64,000 nt of DNA from Avanaerovorax sp964442135 (GCA_964442135.1 CAYTYN010000001.1:1-64000), one strand, 5' to 3'. Counted from the stretch's first letter, positions 7,318 through 17,698 are shown. Program-made: numbers and translations. The notes: generated from the sequence alone by a model not told the origin.

Positions 7318-8223
7318 ATGACGATTTTAACAATAGCCGTCACGGCTCTGGCAGCAGTTGCCTTGATTACAGGGACCGCATATCGCTCGCAGATCAAAAG
7401 GATCTGCGGGCAGCTTGTATTTCTGAGAGAAAACCCTGTTTCCATGAGGCTTACGGAGAATATCCCGTTTAAGGAGATAAATGCCCTCATCGACGAAATC
7501 AACGCCGTGATCGATCATTCCCGAAAGGTCGAGGAAGAGACCAGACAGAGAGAAGAGCAGATGAAAGACACTATTGTGAATCTGTCCCACGACATAAGAA
7601 CTCCTCTGACGTCCATCGACGGATATCTGCAGCTTTTGGGAGACGCGAAGGACGAAGAGGAAAGAGCCCACTACATGGCAGTAATAAGCAGCCGCACAGC
7701 CAGCCTTAAGGACATGCTGGAGGAGCTGTTCACCTATGCGCGGCTGGAAGGCGAAGGCTGCGAAATAACATCCTCAGAGATCAGCTTTACAGAGTGTGTG
7801 CTGGACACTGTGTTCTCCTTCTACGACGAGTTCCGCCGCCACGGCATAGAACCGAATATAGATTTCTTGGAAGAGGATCTGATGATATGGGCAAACACGG
7901 AGGCTGTAAAGCGTGCGCTGCAGAACGTAATAAAAAACGCCTTAGAGCACGGCACAGATCACATATCTCTGGAGCTTTCCCGGCGCGAACCGGACGCCGC
8001 CCTCTTCCGGTGCAGCAACCGATTCGCAGGGGCCGGAGATATGGATCCCGATAAGGTGTTCCGGCGCTTTTATAAATCAGACTCCGCCAGAAGCGGCAGC
8101 TCCACAGGGCTGGGCCTTTCCATAGCAAAAGGGCTGGTGGAAAGATCCGGCGGCAGTATACGGGCTATGATATCCGGCAATATCTTCACCATAGAGATCA
8201 TCTTTCCCCTGACAGTGAAATAA
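7318..8223 (+). CDS. Sensor histidine kinase, small intramembrane-sensing type
   Basis: A 301-residue kinase with a single N-terminal membrane helix (about 3-21), no extracellular sensor domain, a HAMP-like linker, the dimerisation motif NLSHDIRTPLTS with phosphorylated His91, and a catalytic domain with N box NVIKNALEHG and G boxes ending STGLGLSIAKGLVE. The lack of an external domain suggests that the neighbouring ABC transporter takes part in sensing, as in BceS-like systems; that is inference. The gene ends close to the convergent transglutaminase gene. Confidence 0.93.
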   Translation: MTILTIAVTALAAVALITGTAYRSQIKRICGQLVFLRENPVSMRLTENIPFKEINALIDEINAVIDHSRKVEEETRQREEQMKDTIVNLSHDIRTPLTSIDGYLQLLGDAKDEEERAHYMAVISSRTASLKDMLEELFTYARLEGEGCEITSSEISFTECVLDTVFSFYDEFRRHGIEPNIDFLEEDLMIWANTEAVKRALQNVIKNALEHGTDHISLELSRREPDAALFRCSNRFAGAGDMDPDKVFRRFYKSDSARSGSSTGLGLSIAKGLVERSGGSIRAMISGNIFTIEIIFPLTVK

Positions 8224-8251
8224 TCACCATAAGGGCCGGATATAAACCGTT

Positions 8252-10555
8252 TTAGAACCCCTTCAAATATCTGAATTTCACCCTTTTCCAAAATGACTGT
8301 CTGTCATATAAAAGCTTCGACACGTCACAGTAATACCGGAAAGCTCCGTCGTCGCCTTTATCTGATGGCACATTGGGGCCGTATGCTTCCTCTCTAACCC
8401 TCTTCAGGAAGGCGGCCGTCCTTTCCCCATCACACTCCGGAACGGCCTCTATGAGCCTTTGTTGAAAGTCCTTTTCCGTGCCGTCCATTCCCGAGAGAAG
8501 TCCGCACCAGTGAAGCATGTCCAGAAGCCTGCCAAAGATCCTTCTATAACTCATCCCCTTCATCCTTCTGTACTTCCTGAGCCTGCGGTAATCCAGCAGC
8601 AGGGGTGAGAGGAGCGCCACACAGATGAGGCAGCTTCCCAAAATTAAAAGCATGCCCTTGTACTGTGCCCAGTCGATTTTCTGCAGCTGTTCCTGAATGG
8701 ATAGATATTCCGTATTTCCGCCTGTTTGTCCCGTCTCAGCCATTTCCGTTCCGCTCAGGCTCGGCACGTTCATATTCCAGTCATTATCCTGAAGGAGCTG
8801 CTCCAATTTCTCGCTGTCAAACCCGGGATAAGACGCCACTGCGGAACCATCGGACGCCGGCGTCACATCTACCGGCGTCCATCCGTAGTCAGGCAGAAAA
8901 ATTTCTACCCATGCGTGGGCGGATTCGTCTGTCACCTCGGCGTAGTAGCTTCCGTCATCCTGCAGCTGAAAGCTCTCCGGTTCAACCATATATCCGGTTA
9001 CGTACCGGGCGGGAATCCCGTAGAGACGGTACAGGAGGGTGGCTGTTGCGGCGAAATGGACGCAGTATCCGGTTTGGCCTTCAAAGAGAAAGTACTCCAC
9101 AATGTCTTCGTTTAAAGGCGCCCAGCCGGGTGTCAGACTGTATGTGGCGTTGCTGTGCAGGGTGTATAGGATAAACGCAGTAATGTCATCTAAATCATCT
9201 AAAGGGTTGTCCTCCACCAGCTGAGTGAGTCGCGGCAGCAGGTACGTCGGAACTTGGGTATAGGCCTCCTGTATTTCTTCCATATAGGCGTCTTGGAAGA
9301 TTTGACACACCCACGCCAGTTGGGCGTAGTCCGGAAGAACGTTATCCCAGTCAATATGCATGTCGGACTGCTCATAGTAATCGTATCCATATCCTGTAAA
9401 CTCGCCGGTCTGACGGTTCCAGCCGTCAAGAATCGAGTCACTGTTGATCTGACCGTAATAGGGAGCATATATGTACTCATAGCTTCCGCTGCTGTGGGAG
9501 ATGTGAAGGAAAATGGACTCCGAATCACCATCTGACGAGGTAAGCTCGTTTAATGTGAAATACATGGTGTAATATATGGCGGAGAGGGCCTCCGCTCTCC
9601 AGCCGAGATAATTCTCCATTTCCTCGAAGATCTCCTCATCGGTGGAGCTTAGCCAATCCCCTCCTGTATATTCCCCTCCGGTGAACCCTTTCAGATACAA
9701 TGTTTCCGTAGGCGCCTGAGATGCTGTCAGCTCCAGATGTACCGTCCCCGTCTGATAATTATTTCCTCCGCTGACAGTGCCTCCTGTAACAGGATTATCG
9801 GTGCGGCCTGACAGGTTCATGACAGATCGGTACAGATACCCTTCAGCATCGTAAACAACCTGATACAGGGTATCCGAGTATGAAAGCGCGAAAGGGGCAA
9901 CTGTGAAAAAAGCCAGTATCAGGAAGGCTCCTGCAAGTCCGACGCTTTTCCACAGGATGGAGATGGATCTCCCTCCCCGAAGCCTTCGCCCTCTTTCCAT
10001 CCTTTGAAAGAGGAAAACGATCAGGAAAGTCCCTTGAAACAGGAGCAAAAGGAGGAACACCCAGCCGGAAATCCGTATACCGGCAAGGGGAGAAAGGAAA
10101 ACCAGAGCCATTGTAATCAGACATAGAACGGGATGCCAGTTCAGTATGAACTCCATGGTAAACAGCAGAAGGGACGCCAGATATCCGATCAAAAAAGCGC
10201 TTCCTGTAATGTCCATGGTTTCTGCGCCTCCATCACCCTTCAGACATCTCAGGATATGTGAAATCTCGGCTTCAAGGCCGGTGTAATTCAGGGCGGCTAA
10301 CCCTATGAACGGAAGGGTCACAATAAGCAGTCCGAGCCAAAACACAGTTCTTTTTCGATCACGAACAGACCAGGAGAACCAAAGAAATGCGCTGAACAGA
10401 ACTGTAAATAAATACACTATCCATCCCGGGTAATATACTCCTTCTATGCCCCGCAGAAAAAGCAAAATTCCTGAGACTCCCAGCAGCAAAATAAGCAGAG
10501 GTAAGATTGGATTGGCTCTCCGGCCAATGAGAAAAAGCTCCTTTATTCGTCTCAT
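8252..10555 (-). CDS. Transglutaminase-like membrane protein (TgpA/DUF3488 type)
   Basis: A 767-residue membrane protein with about six N-terminal membrane helices, a large extracytoplasmic region, one C-terminal helix and a short cytoplasmic tail. The external part holds a transglutaminase-like (papain-fold) domain: Cys in GYCVHFA, His in SAHAWVE and Asp in WTPVDVTP form the triad. The biochemical activity of this family is poorly known. The start at ATG 10555 fits the ribosome binding site GAGGGGG; the upstream in-frame methionine lies inside the DUF58 gene. It is the last gene of the MoxR-DUF58-transglutaminase operon, a common trio. Confidence 0.88.
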   Translation of the reverse strand: MRRIKELFLIGRRANPILPLLILLLGVSGILLFLRGIEGVYYPGWIVYLFTVLFSAFLWFSWSVRDRKRTVFWLGLLIVTLPFIGLAALNYTGLEAEISHILRCLKGDGGAETMDITGSAFLIGYLASLLLFTMEFILNWHPVLCLITMALVFLSPLAGIRISGWVFLLLLLFQGTFLIVFLFQRMERGRRLRGGRSISILWKSVGLAGAFLILAFFTVAPFALSYSDTLYQVVYDAEGYLYRSVMNLSGRTDNPVTGGTVSGGNNYQTGTVHLELTASQAPTETLYLKGFTGGEYTGGDWLSSTDEEIFEEMENYLGWRAEALSAIYYTMYFTLNELTSSDGDSESIFLHISHSSGSYEYIYAPYYGQINSDSILDGWNRQTGEFTGYGYDYYEQSDMHIDWDNVLPDYAQLAWVCQIFQDAYMEEIQEAYTQVPTYLLPRLTQLVEDNPLDDLDDITAFILYTLHSNATYSLTPGWAPLNEDIVEYFLFEGQTGYCVHFAATATLLYRLYGIPARYVTGYMVEPESFQLQDDGSYYAEVTDESAHAWVEIFLPDYGWTPVDVTPASDGSAVASYPGFDSEKLEQLLQDNDWNMNVPSLSGTEMAETGQTGGNTEYLSIQEQLQKIDWAQYKGMLLILGSCLICVALLSPLLLDYRRLRKYRRMKGMSYRRIFGRLLDMLHWCGLLSGMDGTEKDFQQRLIEAVPECDGERTAAFLKRVREEAYGPNVPSDKGDDGAFRYYCDVSKLLYDRQSFWKRVKFRYLKGF

Positions 10556-10574
10556 GGATTCCCCCTCTTTAAAA

Positions 10575-11654
10575 CTACAGAACAAAATAGCTTCGGGTAA
10601 TCTCCTCCTCCAGATTGTCCGGAGAAAACCGATGGACTATATCCTCCCCCGCGAACAATTCCAAATCCAGGTTCAATCTGAAATCCTCTTTTTCCGGAAT
10701 CCGTCCGGCCTTCTCCGTATCCCGTTTTTCTATCCCCACACATTCCACCGGATACAGCAGCTCCAGAATATCCCGACATTCATCCTCATCCGAAGCCGTC
10801 TCCTCATGCCATATCTCTCTTTCCCTGTCAAACCACTGCACTATTACCGATGAGGCATGCTCCTGCAATCCCGTGACCAATGCGTAAATCAAAGTGTAAA
10901 AGGCGCTGCGCTGAGGCAGGCCGGTCTTAGCTCCCTGAAGCTCTATGGTTACATACGGGGCAGAGAGGTTCTCATGATAGAATTCCTTCAGCCATATGCT
11001 GTCCGTTCTGGCGCTTAAATTCCAGTGAATGTGGCGGATAGGATCTCCCGGCTGATATTCTCTGATCCGCCGCAGCTCGTAATTTCCCCCTTCGGTTTTT
11101 CCGACCAGCTTCTCCGCCGAATCCAAGAGCTCCCTTTGCTCCGGCGGGGAAGAGAGGATATTTAATTTCAAAGGCTTTGGGAACACGATTACCTGCATGT
11201 GATCCTTCGCATCCTTGCCTGCGGAGCACAGGGAAAAATAGTCGTAGGTTCGAAGCTCCTCCATCCGAACCCAAACAATTCCGCAGTAGAGAGGCCAGAA
11301 TGAAAAAGACATCTCGTTTTTCCCTCTCTCACAGCTGCCCCAGAATTTCTTCCTCTGACCCTTTTCACCGCTGATATAAGACACTTTGATTTTCAATCGC
11401 AAACGGCTTACCGGCAATACCCCTTTGTATATACCTTCAATCCGGCAGTCCGTTCTTTCTCCCTGTACGGTATTTTTCCTCTTGGAAGAAAACCTGACCT
11501 GAAGTCTCCTTCGGAAAAAGAAAGCGAAAAATACGGAAACGGGCAGGAGTATCACTTCAATTCCCAATAAAATCAGGAGAACGGGATAGCGGTACATTGC
11601 GGCCAGATACCAGGTGATCAGTATAAACAGAGAAAACCCTAAAGTTCTTACCAT
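10575..11654 (-). CDS. DUF58 family membrane protein
   Basis: A 359-residue protein with two N-terminal hydrophobic segments (about 5-45) and the DUF58 core, including the signature region YQPGDPIRHIHWNLSAR followed by LWLKEFY-like residues. DUF58 proteins have a von Willebrand A-like fold and are thought to work with MoxR ATPases in assembly or activation of envelope complexes. ATG 11654 starts 2 bp after the MoxR stop, so the genes are translationally coupled. Confidence 0.9.
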   Translation of the reverse strand: MVRTLGFSLFILITWYLAAMYRYPVLLILLGIEVILLPVSVFFAFFFRRRLQVRFSSKRKNTVQGERTDCRIEGIYKGVLPVSRLRLKIKVSYISGEKGQRKKFWGSCERGKNEMSFSFWPLYCGIVWVRMEELRTYDYFSLCSAGKDAKDHMQVIVFPKPLKLNILSSPPEQRELLDSAEKLVGKTEGGNYELRRIREYQPGDPIRHIHWNLSARTDSIWLKEFYHENLSAPYVTIELQGAKTGLPQRSAFYTLIYALVTGLQEHASSVIVQWFDREREIWHEETASDEDECRDILELLYPVECVGIEKRDTEKAGRIPEKEDFRLNLDLELFAGEDIVHRFSPDNLEEEITRSYFVL

Positions 11655-11655
11655 T

Positions 11656-12603
11656 CTATTTTTCTCCCATAGGCGGTTTTCCGGTCTTTCTCAGTATTTC
11701 CTGCAAAATCTGCCGCTTGGTCACCTTTTCCATTCGTGCCGCACCGTTTAATATCACCCTGTGGGAGACCACATAGATAAACTGATCCTCCACGTTCTCG
11801 GGGGTAACATACCTCTCCCCGTGGAGCCATGCCATGGCTTTAGACATATTTACCAGTCCGATGGTTCCGCGAGGACTGGCGCCCCGTTCCAGATAAGGAT
11901 GAGTTCTGGTGGCGGTAATCAGCTCCAGCAGATATCGGTATACCGATTCTTTCACATATATCTTGTCGATCTCTTCCTTTATCTGCCGTAATTCTTCTTT
12001 TCCGATAATCCGATTGACCTGCTGAGCACGGCTTCGCCCATCTTCTCCCATGGCCAGCTCCAGCTCATTCTCGAAATCCGGATAGCCGAGAGCCGCCGTG
12101 ACTATGAATCGGTCAACCTGTGCCTCCGGAAGGGGCTGTGTTCCTGCGCTCCCTGCGGGGTTTTGCGTGGCGATAACGAGAAACGGCGGCTCTACCTCCC
12201 TGGTTACGCCGTCAACGGATACCCGTCTCTCTTCCATTACCTCCAGCAAAGCAGACTGGGTCTTCGGAGACGTTCGATTTATCTCGTCAGCTAAAAGCAG
12301 GTTGCAAAATACACACCCCGGCTGATAAACGAACCTCTCCTCTTCTCTTCGGTAAATGGAGAAGCCGGTCAGGTCTGACGGCATCAGATCCGGAGTAAAC
12401 TGCACTCGTCTGAAATCCAGATCCATGGCTTTGGAAAATGCCAGAGCCAGAGTCGTCTTTCCGACCCCCGGAATATCCTCCAGAAGAACGTGTCCATCTG
12501 CCAGAAAGGCCAGCAAAACCTCTTCTGTAACCTGCTCTTTTCCTAAAATTACCTGATTCACCTCATCTAAGACGCGGCGAGCCTTTTCCAACAATCTATC
12601 CAA
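11656..12603 (-). CDS. MoxR-family AAA+ ATPase
   Basis: A 315-residue AAA+ ATPase with Walker A GVGKTT near residue 45, Walker B LLADEINR, the SALLEVMEE helix and an arginine-finger region PLPEAQVDRF. MoxR ATPases act as chaperones that activate metal or membrane complexes together with DUF58 partners. The start codon is TTG at 12603 with GGAGGAG upstream at somewhat long spacing. It is the first gene of a three-gene operon with the promoter at 12661-12689. Confidence 0.92.
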   Translation of the reverse strand: MDRLLEKARRVLDEVNQVILGKEQVTEEVLLAFLADGHVLLEDIPGVGKTTLALAFSKAMDLDFRRVQFTPDLMPSDLTGFSIYRREEERFVYQPGCVFCNLLLADEINRTSPKTQSALLEVMEERRVSVDGVTREVEPPFLVIATQNPAGSAGTQPLPEAQVDRFIVTAALGYPDFENELELAMGEDGRSRAQQVNRIIGKEELRQIKEEIDKIYVKESVYRYLLELITATRTHPYLERGASPRGTIGLVNMSKAMAWLHGERYVTPENVEDQFIYVVSHRVILNGAARMEKVTKRQILQEILRKTGKPPMGEK

Positions 12604-12660
12604 TTCTCTGTAATCTCCTCCATATCTCTACGGTTTTATCTCCCGAAAAATGTTAACGAA

Positions 12661-12689
12661 AGTATAACACTATCACGGCTGCAAAGCAA
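12661..12689 (-). promoter_or_regulatory. Promoter of the moxR operon
   Basis: Minus-strand TTGCTT (12689-12684) and TATACT (12666-12661) with 17-bp spacing; the transcript would have a leader of about 50 nt before the TTG start at 12603. Confidence 0.65.
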
Positions 12690-12718
12690 GTGAAGCAAAA
12701 TCCGTTCGTTGCACGTAT

Positions 12719-12759
12719 CAGAACATCTGTTTGCTAAAACAGCCCTGCTGTGGTATATT
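12719..12759 (+). promoter_or_regulatory. uvrBA promoter with candidate LexA (SOS) box
   Basis: TTGCTA (12731-12736) and TATATT (12754-12759) form a promoter with a 17-bp spacer. GAACATCTGTTT at 12721-12732 overlaps the -35 box and matches the Gram-positive SOS pattern GAAC-N4-GTTY at every core base. The spacer also contains the small dyad ACAGC-CCT-GCTGT. LexA control of uvrBA is well known in Firmicutes, so this reading is plausible. Confidence 0.6.
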
Positions 12760-12824
12760 TTATTATGTGATTTCACCTGTGTTTCTGAGAGTTAAATACT
12801 GCATACCAAGGAGTATTTCATCTT

Positions 12825-14795
12825 ATGCATAAATTCGTTTTAAAAGCCCCTTTTTCCATGACCGGCGATCAGCCTCAGGCCGTGGAGACCCTGACGAAGG
12901 GCATTTTGCAGGGTAAACGCGCCCAGACTCTGATGGGCGTAACCGGTTCAGGCAAGACCTTCACCATGGCCAACATCATCGAGCAGGTGCAGAAGCCGAC
13001 CCTAGTCATCTCCCACAATAAGACTTTGGCAGCTCAGCTTCACGGCGAGTTCAAGGAATTCTTCCCTGATAACGCGGTGGAGTATTTTGTCTCCTACTAC
13101 GACTACTATCAGCCGGAGGCCTACGTTCCTTCCACAGATACCTATATCGAAAAGGATTCACAGATAAACGATGAAATAGAAAAGCTGCGCCATTCGGCGA
13201 CGGCGGCTCTGTCAGAGAGAAGGGACGTTATCATAGTCGCCTCTGTCTCCTGCATATACGGACTGGGAAGTCCGGTAGACTACGAGGAACAGGTTTTGTC
13301 CCTCAGGCCGGGAATGGAGAAGTCGAGAGAGGATATCCTTCGCCGGTTAGTGGACATCCAGTACACGAGAAACGATATGGTCTTTGAGAGGGGTACCTTC
13401 AGGGTCAGAGGAGACGTTATAGACATCTTCCCCGCAGGCTCGGATCATGGAATCAGAGTGGAGCTGTTCGGTGATGAAGTGGAGTCCATAAAGGAGATGA
13501 ACCCGCTGACCGGAGAAATAGTCGGGCTGAGAAATCACGTGGCTATCTATCCGGCGTCACACTACGTCACCTCCAAGGAAAATATGGAAAGAGCTCTGAT
13601 GACCATAGAAGAGGAGCTGGAGGAGCGCATACGGTGGTTTAAGGACAGCGGAAAGCTTCTGGAGGCTCAAAGAATAGAGCAGAGAACCCACTACGACATG
13701 GAGATGCTTCGTGAGATCGGCGTGTGCAAGGGCATAGAGAACTATTCCCGCCACATTAACGGGCTGGCTCCCGGAACCCGCCCTTATACCTTAATAGACT
13801 ACTTTCCCGACGATTTTCTCGTGATCATAGACGAATCCCACGTCATGCTTCCCCAGCTGAGGGCTATGTACGCCGGCGACAGATCCAGAAAGCAGTCCCT
13901 GGTGGACTACGGCTTTCGGCTGCCCTCCGCCTTGGACAACAGGCCTTTGAAATTCGATGAGTTCAACAGCCTCATCAATCAGATAGTGTTCGTCAGCGCC
14001 ACCTTAGCCGACTATGAGAAGGAGCAGGCCGGGGGCGTGACGGCGGAACAGGTCATAAGACCTACCGGACTGCTGGATCCTCCTATTTCTTTGCGTAAGA
14101 CCGAAGGCCAGATTGATGATCTCATAAGTGAGATAAATAAGACGGTGGAAAAGGGAGATCGTGTATTCGTGACCACCCTGACCAAGAAAATGGCTGAAAA
14201 TCTTACCGACTATCTTTCAAAGGCCGGAATAAGGGTCAGGTATCTCCACTCCGAGGTGGACACTCTGGAAAGACTGGAGATAATCAGAGATCTGAGACTT
14301 GGTGAATTCGACGTCTTGGTGGGTATAAACCTTTTGCGGGAGGGGCTGGATATACCGGAGGTCTCTCTCGTCGCCATACTCGACGCGGACAAGGAGGGAT
14401 TTCTGAGGACAGAAACCTCCCTCATACAGACCATAGGCCGCGCCGCGAGAAATGTAGACGGCCGGGTGATAATGTACGCCGATTACATAAGCAAAGCTAT
14501 GAAGTCTGCCATGGACGAGACTGACAGGCGACGGCGAATCCAGTCCGAATACAACGAAAAGCACGGAATCACTCCCGCCAGCGTCAGAAAGTCAGTTCGT
14601 CAGGTCATCGAGGCTACGAAGCCGGCGGAGGAGGCGTCTCATAAGGGAAAGAAGCCTGTGGAAATGACCCGTAAGGAGCTGAAGGACTATGTGGCTGAGC
14701 TGGAAAAGGAAATGCGTCAAGCGGCGGATAGCCTGCAGTTCGAACGGGCCGCCCGGCTCAGGGACCAGATATTCGAATATAAGGCCCGCCTTTAA
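12825..14795 (+). CDS. uvrB: Excinuclease ABC subunit B
   Basis: UvrB is the damage-verifying helicase-like subunit of nucleotide excision repair. The 656-residue protein has Walker A GVTGSGKT at 38-45, the beta-hairpin region YFVSYYDYYQPEAYVP used to probe damaged DNA, helicase motif DESHVM, motif VI region QTIGRAARN, and a C-terminal UVR domain (about 617-652) that binds UvrC. Length is normal. The ribosome binding site AAGGAG lies about 11 nt before the ATG. It precedes uvrA by 23 bp and is probably SOS-regulated. Confidence 0.97.
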   Translation: MHKFVLKAPFSMTGDQPQAVETLTKGILQGKRAQTLMGVTGSGKTFTMANIIEQVQKPTLVISHNKTLAAQLHGEFKEFFPDNAVEYFVSYYDYYQPEAYVPSTDTYIEKDSQINDEIEKLRHSATAALSERRDVIIVASVSCIYGLGSPVDYEEQVLSLRPGMEKSREDILRRLVDIQYTRNDMVFERGTFRVRGDVIDIFPAGSDHGIRVELFGDEVESIKEMNPLTGEIVGLRNHVAIYPASHYVTSKENMERALMTIEEELEERIRWFKDSGKLLEAQRIEQRTHYDMEMLREIGVCKGIENYSRHINGLAPGTRPYTLIDYFPDDFLVIIDESHVMLPQLRAMYAGDRSRKQSLVDYGFRLPSALDNRPLKFDEFNSLINQIVFVSATLADYEKEQAGGVTAEQVIRPTGLLDPPISLRKTEGQIDDLISEINKTVEKGDRVFVTTLTKKMAENLTDYLSKAGIRVRYLHSEVDTLERLEIIRDLRLGEFDVLVGINLLREGLDIPEVSLVAILDADKEGFLRTETSLIQTIGRAARNVDGRVIMYADYISKAMKSAMDETDRRRRIQSEYNEKHGITPASVRKSVRQVIEATKPAEEASHKGKKPVEMTRKELKDYVAELEKEMRQAADSLQFERAARLRDQIFEYKARL

Positions 14796-14818
14796 AATAC
14801 ACTGAAAGGGGTAACTCA

Positions 14819-17650
14819 ATGCCTAACGAAATAATCGTAGAGGGTGCCAGAGAAAACAATCTAAAACACATAAACGTAACCATCCCACGGGACAAATTAG
14901 TGGTACTGACCGGTCTTTCCGGAAGCGGAAAGTCTTCACTGGCCTTCGATACCATTTATGCGGAGGGGCAGAGGAGATACGTGGAAAGCCTCTCATCCTA
15001 TGCCCGACAGTTCCTTGGACAGATGGAAAAGCCGGAGGTGGACTCTATAGAGGGACTTTCCCCCGCCATCTCCATAGATCAGAAGACGACCGGCAAGAAC
15101 CCCCGTTCCACAGTGGGAACCGTAACGGAGATCCACGACTATCTCAGACTCCTGTTCGCCCGAATCGGCCACCCTCACTGTCCCGTCTGCGGCAGACCGA
15201 TAACCAGCCAGTCCGTGGATCAGATCGTAGACATCATCATGGAAGAGCCTGAAGGCTCCAGACTGATGGTCATGGCTCCGGTGGTTCGCCGGAGAAAAGG
15301 CGAACACGAGAAGATTCTTGAGAGGATAAGAAAAGAGGGTTTTACCAGAGTCAGAGTCGACGGTGAAATAAAGCTTTTGAACGAGGAAGAAGTAAAGCTG
15401 GACAAAAAGCTTAAGCACACCATCGAAATAGTCGTAGACCGAATAGTGGTAAAGCCCGGACAGGAAGGAAGAATATCGGAAGCCGTGGAGCTTGCCATGA
15501 AGCAGGGGGAAGGCCTGATTACCGTCCGGTTCACAGAGTTCGACAGGAACGTGGAGAAGGTCTTCTCCACTAAGCTGGCATGTCCCGAACACGGCATAAG
15601 CATCGAGGATCCGGAACCCAGAATGTTCTCCTTCAACGGTCCATTCGGCGCCTGTCCCACCTGTAACGGTCTGGGATTCACTCAGAAGCTAAAGCCGGAT
15701 AAGATCGTAAATGCTGACCTGAGCATACCGAAAGGCGCCCTGAGCGTCATATTCGCGTCCATGGAATTCACCGGATATTACAGGCAGGTGATAAGCGTCC
15801 TCGCCAAGGAGCACGGCGTTGACCTTTCCCTCCCTTTCAAGGAGCTTCCCGAAAGGTTCAAGAAGGAGGTTCTGTACGGAACGGGGAATCGTCATTTAAA
15901 GTACGATTATACGAGCAGGTCTACGGGACGGGTGACCCATATGGATCACACCTTCGAGGGAGTGATCACTAATCTGGAAAGGCGATACAGAGAAACAAGC
16001 TCTGAATTCATGAAGGAAAGGCTTCAAAGCTATATGAGCGTGAAGACGTGTCCTGACTGTAAAGGGCTCAGGCTTAAGCCGGAGGTTCTGGCGGTCACCG
16101 TAGGAGGCAAGAACATCGCTCAGATATCCGATATGTCCATAAGAGACTGCTACGACTTCATGGACTCCCTCGATCTCAGCGAGAAGGAAATTCTCATAGG
16201 CGCCCAGATCATAAAGGAGATAAAGGAACGGCTCAGCTTCCTTATGAACGTCGGTCTTGAATACCTCACCCTGTCCAGATCGTCCGGCTCCCTCTCAGGA
16301 GGAGAATCTCAGCGAATCAGACTGGCGTCCCAGATAGGCTCCGGCCTTGTGGGCGTACTGTACATATTGGATGAACCAAGCATAGGTCTCCATCAAAGGG
16401 ATAACGAAAAGCTCCTCGCAACCTTGAGAAGGCTCACCGACTTAGGGAACACCCTCCTTGTAGTAGAGCACGACGAGGATACCATGTATGCCGCAGATCA
16501 CATAATCGATATCGGCCCCGGCGCAGGTATATACGGCGGTGAGCTGGTGGCCCAGGGAACTGTGGAGGATATAAAAAAAGACCCTCGCTCCATAACCGGA
16601 CAATATCTTTCCGGAACTAAGAAAATAGAGGTTCCGAGGATACGCCGAACCGGCAACGGGAAAACAATCTCCATAAAAGGCGCCAGGGAAAACAACCTGA
16701 AAAACATCGACGTAGATATACCTCTGGGGAAATTCATCTGTGTCACAGGAGTCTCCGGTTCGGGAAAAAGCAGTCTCATAAATGAGATCCTCTATAAAGG
16801 AGCCGCCACCGTCACTAACCGGATTCAGGAGGAGGCCGGCGATCACGACGCCATAACGGGTATCGAAAACATCGACAAGGTCATAGACATAGACCAGTCT
16901 CCTATAGGACGGACGCCTCGCTCCAATCCTGCTACGTATACGGGCATGTTCACCCACATAAGAGATCTGTTTTCGTCCCTTCCGGAATCCAAAATCCGAG
17001 GCTTTGAGAAGGGCAGATTCAGCTTTAACGTAAAGGGAGGACGCTGCGAAGCCTGCAAGGGGGACGGAATCATAAAAATAGAGATGCACTTCCTTCCGGA
17101 CGTGTACGTTCCCTGCGAGGTGTGCAAGGGGCGCAGGTATAACAGGGAAACCCTGGAGGTTAAATACAAGGGCAAAAGCATCTTCGACGTTCTGGATATG
17201 AGCGTTGCCGAAGCCCTAAATTTCTTCAGCAATTTACCGTCCATAAAGCGGCAGCTGGACACCCTTAACCAGGTCGGCCTCGACTACATAAAGCTGGGAC
17301 AGCCTTCTACCCAGCTCTCGGGAGGCGAGGCTCAGCGGATAAAGCTGGCTGCCGAGCTTTCTAAGCGGAGCACCGGAAAGACCCTTTACATCTTAGACGA
17401 GCCGACTACCGGACTTCACTTCGCCGACGTGGATAAGCTGATAGCCGTCCTGCAAAAGCTTGTCGAGGCCGGAAACACGGTGGTCGTCATAGAGCATAAC
17501 CTGGACGTTATAAAGTGCGCCGACTACATCATAGACCTGGGACCCGAGGGAGGGGACAAAGGCGGCGCCGTCATAGCCACCGGCACTCCGGAGGAGATTG
17601 CCGCCTGCAAGGCTTCATATACCGGCATGTTTCTGAAAAGGCTGCTGTAA
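14819..17650 (+). CDS. uvrA: Excinuclease ABC subunit A
   Basis: UvrA is the dimeric ABC-type ATPase that first detects DNA lesions and loads UvrB. The 943-residue protein has two ATPase modules: Walker A GLSGSGKSS near 31-39 and GVSGSGKSSL in the second half, signatures SGSLSGGESQRIRL and STQLSGGEAQRIKL, and both LDEP Walker B sites. Zinc-binding cysteines are seen in CPVC, CPTCNG, CPDCKG and the CEACKGDG/CEVCKGRRY pair. Length is normal. Confidence 0.97.
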   Translation: MPNEIIVEGARENNLKHINVTIPRDKLVVLTGLSGSGKSSLAFDTIYAEGQRRYVESLSSYARQFLGQMEKPEVDSIEGLSPAISIDQKTTGKNPRSTVGTVTEIHDYLRLLFARIGHPHCPVCGRPITSQSVDQIVDIIMEEPEGSRLMVMAPVVRRRKGEHEKILERIRKEGFTRVRVDGEIKLLNEEEVKLDKKLKHTIEIVVDRIVVKPGQEGRISEAVELAMKQGEGLITVRFTEFDRNVEKVFSTKLACPEHGISIEDPEPRMFSFNGPFGACPTCNGLGFTQKLKPDKIVNADLSIPKGALSVIFASMEFTGYYRQVISVLAKEHGVDLSLPFKELPERFKKEVLYGTGNRHLKYDYTSRSTGRVTHMDHTFEGVITNLERRYRETSSEFMKERLQSYMSVKTCPDCKGLRLKPEVLAVTVGGKNIAQISDMSIRDCYDFMDSLDLSEKEILIGAQIIKEIKERLSFLMNVGLEYLTLSRSSGSLSGGESQRIRLASQIGSGLVGVLYILDEPSIGLHQRDNEKLLATLRRLTDLGNTLLVVEHDEDTMYAADHIIDIGPGAGIYGGELVAQGTVEDIKKDPRSITGQYLSGTKKIEVPRIRRTGNGKTISIKGARENNLKNIDVDIPLGKFICVTGVSGSGKSSLINEILYKGAATVTNRIQEEAGDHDAITGIENIDKVIDIDQSPIGRTPRSNPATYTGMFTHIRDLFSSLPESKIRGFEKGRFSFNVKGGRCEACKGDGIIKIEMHFLPDVYVPCEVCKGRRYNRETLEVKYKGKSIFDVLDMSVAEALNFFSNLPSIKRQLDTLNQVGLDYIKLGQPSTQLSGGEAQRIKLAAELSKRSTGKTLYILDEPTTGLHFADVDKLIAVLQKLVEAGNTVVVIEHNLDVIKCADYIIDLGPEGGDKGGAVIATGTPEEIAACKASYTGMFLKRLL

Positions 17651-17698
17651 GGTGCTTTCGACGGCTGCTCCGATGGGAAGGCCGTCTGCGCCTCCGGT

